Source: Candidatus Pacearchaeota archaeon CG10_big_fil_rev_8_21_14_0_10_30_48
GTDB taxonomy: Archaea; Nanobdellota; Nanobdellia; Pacearchaeales; GW2011-AR1
Assembly (NCBI GenBank): GCA_002763155.1
Contig: PFCU01000005.1
Coordinates: forward strand, 3,231 to 28,258
Direction of reading: 5' to 3'
DNA length: 25,028 nucleotides
Positions within the stretch are counted from its first letter, which is position 1; every line of letters starts with the position of its first letter. Below the pieces are notes generated by a model. The model saw only the letters and a list, made by a program, of their open reading frames with translations, did not search any database and was not told where the DNA came from. The translations under genes were made by a program, and so were the position numbers. Of this stretch, positions 21,438-25,028 are shown in pieces.

Positions 21438-23087
21438 TTACATTTCTTCCATAACTTCAATTCCTAAAAGATATAAAGAATTTTTCAATGTATTTCTGAA
21501 AGCTTCAACTAATTTTATTCTGAAATGTTCTTCTTTTTCGCCTATGACTTTATTTGAATGATAAAATTCATTAAAAGATTGCGCGAGTTGGAAAGAGTAA
21601 TTTGCGATGAAACTCGGGTTTAATTTTTCTGCGGATTTTTCAACAACTTCCGGGAATTCTAATATTTTTTTAATTAATTTAATTTCACCATCAGATAACT
21701 CAGGAATTTGATTTTTTGATTTTTTGATTTTTGATTTTTTTATTATACTTGAAGCTCGGGCATAAGAATATTGCAAGTAAGGTCCTGTGTCTCCTTCAAA
21801 TCTTAAACTCTGCTCCCAGTCGAAAATTATATTTTTATCATTATCGTTTTTCAACATAGAATATTTTATTGCGGCGATTGCAATTTTTTTCGGCGAACCT
21901 TTTGTTTTTCTTTTCTCAGTTTCATATTTGGCTTTTTTTACTGCTTCTTCAAAAAATTCTTCCAATAAAACTAACTCTCCACGACGAGTAGACATTTTTG
22001 TTGCTCCTTTATCTCCTTGAAGTAAAACAAAAGAATAATGAATCACTTCTGGGGCTTTATATCCTAAAAGTTTGACAGCTTCGGAAATTTGCTCGAAATA
22101 AAGTTTTTGATCTTCGCCCAACACAATAATATTTCTTCCGAATTTTGATTTGTCTATTGTGTAAGCAATATCTCTTAGACCATACAATCCTGTTCCGTTG
22201 GATCTTGCTAAAACAAACATCGGGGCTTTCATTTTCCTAATTAATTCTGTATTTGATTGATTCAAAACCATACGCCCGTCCTTATCTTTGAATAATTTTC
22301 CTGTTTTTTCCAATTTTTTTAATAAATCTTGAGAAGCCTTTCCAACATAACGAGATTCATAATCAAAAGAGTCGAATTTTATATCAACTTTTTTGAATAT
22401 TTTTTTCTGTCCATCAACGCAAATTTTTACGATGTTGTTAAACAATTGAGTTGTTTTTTTATCCTTTGATTCAAATTTTTTTAATAAATCAAATACTTGT
22501 TTTTCTAATTCTGGATTTTTCTCTATTTTTTTAGAAATCTCAATATATTTAGCCAGCATGTCTTCGAATTTATCTTTCTTATTAAAATTAAGCGCGAGCA
22601 TTGCGATTTGTTTACTTACATCATTCACATAATAATGAATTTCAACTTTATTTCCTAAGAATTTTAGAATCCTTACAACTGAATCTCCGATTATTGAATT
22701 TCGCGTTCTTCCAACATGGGGTGAGGCGTTTGGGTTTACACTTGTGTGTTCAATTAAAATTTTTTCTTTTTGTTTTTGTGTGCCATAATTTGTTTCCAAT
22801 GCCTTAGATAAAACTTCTTGGGCGAGCATTTTTTTATCGACGAAAAAATTCAAATATGGACCTTTATTCTCAATGCGTTCTAAAAAATCAGGAAGTTTTT
22901 TCTCTAAGTCTCTCTTTAATTCTAAAGCAATTTCAATTGGAGGTTTTTTTAGTTGTTTAGAAAGAATAAAACAGGGGAAGGCATAATCTCCCATTTTTAC
23001 ATCCGGAGGAGTTTCTAAAAAATCCTTTATCTTTTCCTTTTCTAATTTTGTTTTTTTGTAAAGGAAATCGATTAGTTTATCTCTCAT
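21438..23087 (-). CDS. argS: Arginyl-tRNA synthetase
   Basis: 549 residues, class I enzyme that charges tRNA-Arg. The N-terminal Add-1 domain has GDYAFPCFILSK (33-44) and GPYLNFFVDKKM. The catalytic core has EHTSVNPNASPHVGRTRN (113-130), where HVGR is the HIGH equivalent. GLYGLRDIAYTIDKSK (300-315) and the KMSK-equivalent KMSTR (364-368) follow. The C-terminal DALR anticodon-binding domain contains EGDTGPYLQYSYARASSI and RIKLVEAFRNTLKNSLYLLG. Length is normal. A Lys-rich insert (about 457-466, SIIKKSKIKKSKNQ) is encoded by a GATTTTTT simple repeat. It diverges from panD across 76 AT-rich bases. Confidence 0.95.
   Translation of the reverse strand: MRDKLIDFLYKKTKLEKEKIKDFLETPPDVKMGDYAFPCFILSKQLKKPPIEIALELKRDLEKKLPDFLERIENKGPYLNFFVDKKMLAQEVLSKALETNYGTQKQKEKILIEHTSVNPNASPHVGRTRNSIIGDSVVRILKFLGNKVEIHYYVNDVSKQIAMLALNFNKKDKFEDMLAKYIEISKKIEKNPELEKQVFDLLKKFESKDKKTTQLFNNIVKICVDGQKKIFKKVDIKFDSFDYESRYVGKASQDLLKKLEKTGKLFKDKDGRMVLNQSNTELIRKMKAPMFVLARSNGTGLYGLRDIAYTIDKSKFGRNIIVLGEDQKLYFEQISEAVKLLGYKAPEVIHYSFVLLQGDKGATKMSTRRGELVLLEEFFEEAVKKAKYETEKRKTKGSPKKIAIAAIKYSMLKNDNDKNIIFDWEQSLRFEGDTGPYLQYSYARASSIIKKSKIKKSKNQIPELSDGEIKLIKKILEFPEVVEKSAEKLNPSFIANYSFQLAQSFNEFYHSNKVIGEKEEHFRIKLVEAFRNTLKNSLYLLGIEVMEEM
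21707..21745. repeat. GATTTTTT-type simple repeat within argS
   Basis: About four tandem units of GATTTTTT or GATTTTT encode a Lys/Ser-rich linker in ArgRS just before the anticodon-binding region. Such a tract is prone to slippage; the frame is intact here. Confidence 0.6.
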
Positions 23088-23163
23088 ATTTATTAATAAT
23101 ATTCAATATTAATAAAGGTTATTAGCGCGTTAAAGTTAAATAGTCAAAAATTGTTGTGAAAGA

Positions 23164-23505
23164 ATGAGATTTTTATTAAGGTCCAAGATTCATAAAGCGA
23201 TTGTGACAGATGAGAATTTAGGTTATGTTGGAAGTCTGGGAATTGATGAGGATTTGATTAAAAAAGCAGGGTTTATGATTGGAGAAAAAATATTGGTTGT
23301 TAGTAATACTTCTGGAGTAAGACTTGAGACTTATATTATTTCCGAAAAGGCCGGCTCTGGAAAAATAGCAATGTATGGAGCTGCTTGTAAATTAATCAAG
23401 AAGAGTGAAGAAATTATTATAATGGGTTTTGAACTTAGTGATAAAGAAATAAATCCTAAAGTCGTTTTAGTAGATAAAGATAATAAATTTGTGAAGTATC
23501 TTTAG
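23164..23505 (+). CDS. panD: Aspartate 1-decarboxylase (pyruvoyl type)
   Basis: 113 residues. PanD makes beta-alanine from aspartate for pantothenate and coenzyme A. It is made as a proenzyme that cuts itself to form a pyruvoyl group at Ser. The processing site GYVGSLGID is present, with cleavage expected between G23 and S24. Other family blocks: LLRSKIHKAIVTDENL (4-19), SGVRLETYII, EKAGSGKIAMYGAACKLI and PKVVLVDKDNKFV. Length is normal. This is the bacterial-type enzyme; many archaea use a PLP enzyme of the MfnA type instead. ATG 23164 follows a GTTAAAGTTAAATA stretch about 26 bp upstream. No other CoA gene is adjacent. Confidence 0.92.
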   Translation: MRFLLRSKIHKAIVTDENLGYVGSLGIDEDLIKKAGFMIGEKILVVSNTSGVRLETYIISEKAGSGKIAMYGAACKLIKKSEEIIIMGFELSDKEINPKVVLVDKDNKFVKYL

Positions 23506-23577
23506 AATATTGAATAAATATATTGATATGTATTCTATGACGAATAACCTTTTAAATGAATTTTTTATTTTCTATAG

Positions 23578-24606
23578 ATGTTAAATAAAAAATTATCTCG
23601 AAGGGATTTTTTGAAATCTTCGGGAATTGTTGCATTAGGGGGATTGACTGCAGGATGTCCTTTGAAAGATCCTTTAACAAGGGAATATTATATTCTTGGA
23701 TATTCTCTGGGCGATAAATTGAATGAATTTCCAGTCAAAATTATTTATCCTTCGTTAAATGAAGAACCCTTGCCGATTATTGCTTTTTCCCACGGTTTTG
23801 GGGCATCTCCAACTCTTTATTCTAAAACTTTAGATTGTATTGCAAGAGAGGGTTATTTTGTTATTGCTCCAGAACACAATGATTATGTTAATTTTTTATC
23901 CCATAGTAGATTAATTAATTTAGAAAATTTTGGACAAATTGAAGACGATACTGACTTGATTGTTGATGCGCTTAGAGGAATTCAAGGTTATGAAAACATA
24001 ACTGTACTAGGGTCACTTAATTTACTTTTAAATGGTATTCTTCCACATGGAACGAATAATACACAAATAATTGATATATTCAATAATTTTATTGGATATA
24101 GGAAAGATGAACTTTATACTGCTTTGAATTTCGCAAAAGAATTTGATAATGTTAATCAAAATATCATTGGATTATCAGGGCATTCTCTTGGAGGAGTACC
24201 AGTTATTGAAATGCTTTCAGAAGCGGAAAATTCTGGAGATGATTCTATCAAAGCAGGTCTTTTATTATCGCCTGCAAATAATCTTAGTTTAATTAAAAAA
24301 CTTTCACAACCGACTAGATGGGTAACTGGAGACTTAGATGAATTTTATCCTAATACTTTTAGAGGATATGAAGATAGTGTTGGTCCACGTTCATTTGTTT
24401 CATTTGCAAAAGTTGACCATGGTAATTTTATAACTCCTTTTAGCCGAAGAGACAAACCTAAAGAATCCTATGAAGAGAGAGAAGAAAAAATTGATGGAAT
24501 TGATTGCTCTTCAACTTGTTTCTTAAATCATTGGTTAAAGAATAATGGAAGAGAGGATGAGTTTTTAGATAATTATGGAAATATCGTATTGGAATATTAT
24601 AACTGA
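23578..24606 (+). CDS. Alpha/beta-hydrolase, twin-arginine lipoprotein
   Basis: 342 residues. The N-terminus has SRRDFLKSS (7-15), a twin-arginine motif, then a hydrophobic core and LTAGC (23-27), a lipobox with Cys27. It is therefore predicted to be exported folded and lipid-anchored outside the cell. The hydrolase fold shows the oxyanion strand PIIAFSHGFGASP (66-78), the nucleophile elbow GLSGHSLGG (198-206) with Ser203, the acid region TGDLDEFYP and the His region VDHGNF. The pattern HGFGASP plus GHSLGG resembles PAF-acetylhydrolase or chlorophyllase-like enzymes, but the substrate is unknown. A TTTTAAATG box lies about 26 bp before ATG 23578. Confidence 0.85.
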   Translation: MLNKKLSRRDFLKSSGIVALGGLTAGCPLKDPLTREYYILGYSLGDKLNEFPVKIIYPSLNEEPLPIIAFSHGFGASPTLYSKTLDCIAREGYFVIAPEHNDYVNFLSHSRLINLENFGQIEDDTDLIVDALRGIQGYENITVLGSLNLLLNGILPHGTNNTQIIDIFNNFIGYRKDELYTALNFAKEFDNVNQNIIGLSGHSLGGVPVIEMLSEAENSGDDSIKAGLLLSPANNLSLIKKLSQPTRWVTGDLDEFYPNTFRGYEDSVGPRSFVSFAKVDHGNFITPFSRRDKPKESYEEREEKIDGIDCSSTCFLNHWLKNNGREDEFLDNYGNIVLEYYN

Positions 24607-24610
24607 TAAA

Positions 24611-24994
24611 TTATTCTCTTTCTGGTAAACCATATTCGCCAAAAATTTTTATTGGTAAGACTTCCGGTCTTCCTAAGGCTTCATACTCACTAAAGGGAAT
24701 TGAAAAACTTCCAGATGCAAATTCTGGAACTACATAATTAAATTTTTCCGCAACACTGTTTACTCCGCTCCTTGTTTTGAAATTTCCGGTTTCATCTAAT
24801 GTTCGAATAGTTTCTAATCTTGTAATAACATAACGGCCAAAAACAGATTGTAAATCTTTTGATAAGGATCCTCTATAAATTTCCCGAGGAGTATTTTTTA
24901 TAGGTTGGATAGGAAGAGGATCTATAGAACGATAATTCATGCTATCTAAGTATGCTTCTCCTTCATATAAAACAAATTGATTTGGTTTATCCAT
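24611..24994 (-). CDS. Hypothetical protein, 127 aa
   Basis: Not recognised. A soluble protein without Cys, signal or membrane helix. It begins MDKPNQFVLYEGEAYLDSMN and ends IKIFGEYGLPERE, with mixed beta and loop character and many Pro and Gly. It converges on the hydrolase gene, with 4 bp between the two frames. A CTTTTTTAA box near 25019-25026 lies about 28 bp upstream of ATG 24994. Confidence 0.55.
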   Translation of the reverse strand: MDKPNQFVLYEGEAYLDSMNYRSIDPLPIQPIKNTPREIYRGSLSKDLQSVFGRYVITRLETIRTLDETGNFKTRSGVNSVAEKFNYVVPEFASGSFSIPFSEYEALGRPEVLPIKIFGEYGLPERE

Positions 24995-25028
24995 GGCATT
25001 TTATTAAAAGAGGGGTTAAAAAAGGTTG

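Noticed and set aside
23088..23163. AT-rich palindromic sequence (AATATTcAATATT) between argS and panD as an operator
   Set aside because: In sequence this AT-rich such symmetry is expected by chance, and it does not line up with either start or TATA-like box convincingly.

Overview
The window looks like chromosomal DNA from an AT-rich archaeon, most likely a small-genome DPANN lineage (Woesearchaeota/Pacearchaeota-like); the phylum is inference. Archaeal markers: a diphthine synthase (Dph5), an archaeal D-aminoacyl-tRNA deacylase (DtdA), a TrmB-type regulator, an Ogg2-type 8-oxoguanine glycosylase, an archaeal-type RNase HII, an SMC ATPase, and two tRNAs without encoded CCA. Many genes have a TATA-like box about 22-30 bp before the start codon, suggesting leaderless mRNAs. 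A strong Shine-Dalgarno sequence appears before only two short reading frames (starts at 21349 and 12248, both minus strand).

Layout. 1-2305: a partial AbrB-like regulator (minus) with palindromes at its start, a secreted and membrane-anchored surface (S-layer-like) protein ending in a T-rich terminator, and a small unknown protein. 2282-5191: an SMC-family ATPase with a Rad50-like CxxC zinc hook where the hinge should be. 5192-5671: no intact gene, but a small frame broken by an in-frame stop. 5672-7804: RNase HII, two unknown genes, an initiator-like tRNA-Met with two anomalies, and tRNA-Ser(GCT) preceded by a decayed partial copy of itself. 7805-8870: a membrane-anchored diadenylate cyclase-like protein divergent from a two-CBS-domain protein, a possible c-di-AMP synthase and sensor pair. 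8909-10601: an unknown gene convergent with an overlapping operon of RHH antitoxin, PIN toxin and DtdA. 10686-12248: a small membrane protein, 40-bp direct repeats, a Tat-exported CapA-like protein and a 26-residue HEAT-like micro-ORF. 12371-13842: a base-excision-repair cluster (endonuclease III, a coupled small protein, Ogg2). 13843-15614: a membrane protein, a triple zinc-ribbon protein, Dph5 and an unknown gene. 15724-18510: isoleucyl-tRNA synthetase with a non-canonical HIGH motif. 18642-21349: TrmB-like regulator, a Cys/His protein, an unknown gene, and a small membrane protein with an operator-like inverted repeat. 21438-23505: arginyl-tRNA synthetase divergent from bacterial-type aspartate decarboxylase (PanD). 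23578-24994: a Tat lipoprotein hydrolase and an unknown gene.

How it fits together. The core is housekeeping: translation quality control (IleRS, ArgRS, DtdA, Dph5, tRNAs), DNA maintenance (SMC, RNase HII, Nth, Ogg2) and envelope proteins. Between these lie single-gene units, mostly on their own promoters. The clear multi-gene units are antitoxin-PIN-dtdA and nth-small ORF. The most unusual items are the zinc-hook SMC, the AxHH motif of IleRS, the initiator tRNA with C33 and a T-stem bulge, the c-di-AMP/CBS pair and the 40-bp repeats. No CRISPR array, transposase, prophage or rRNA gene was seen.
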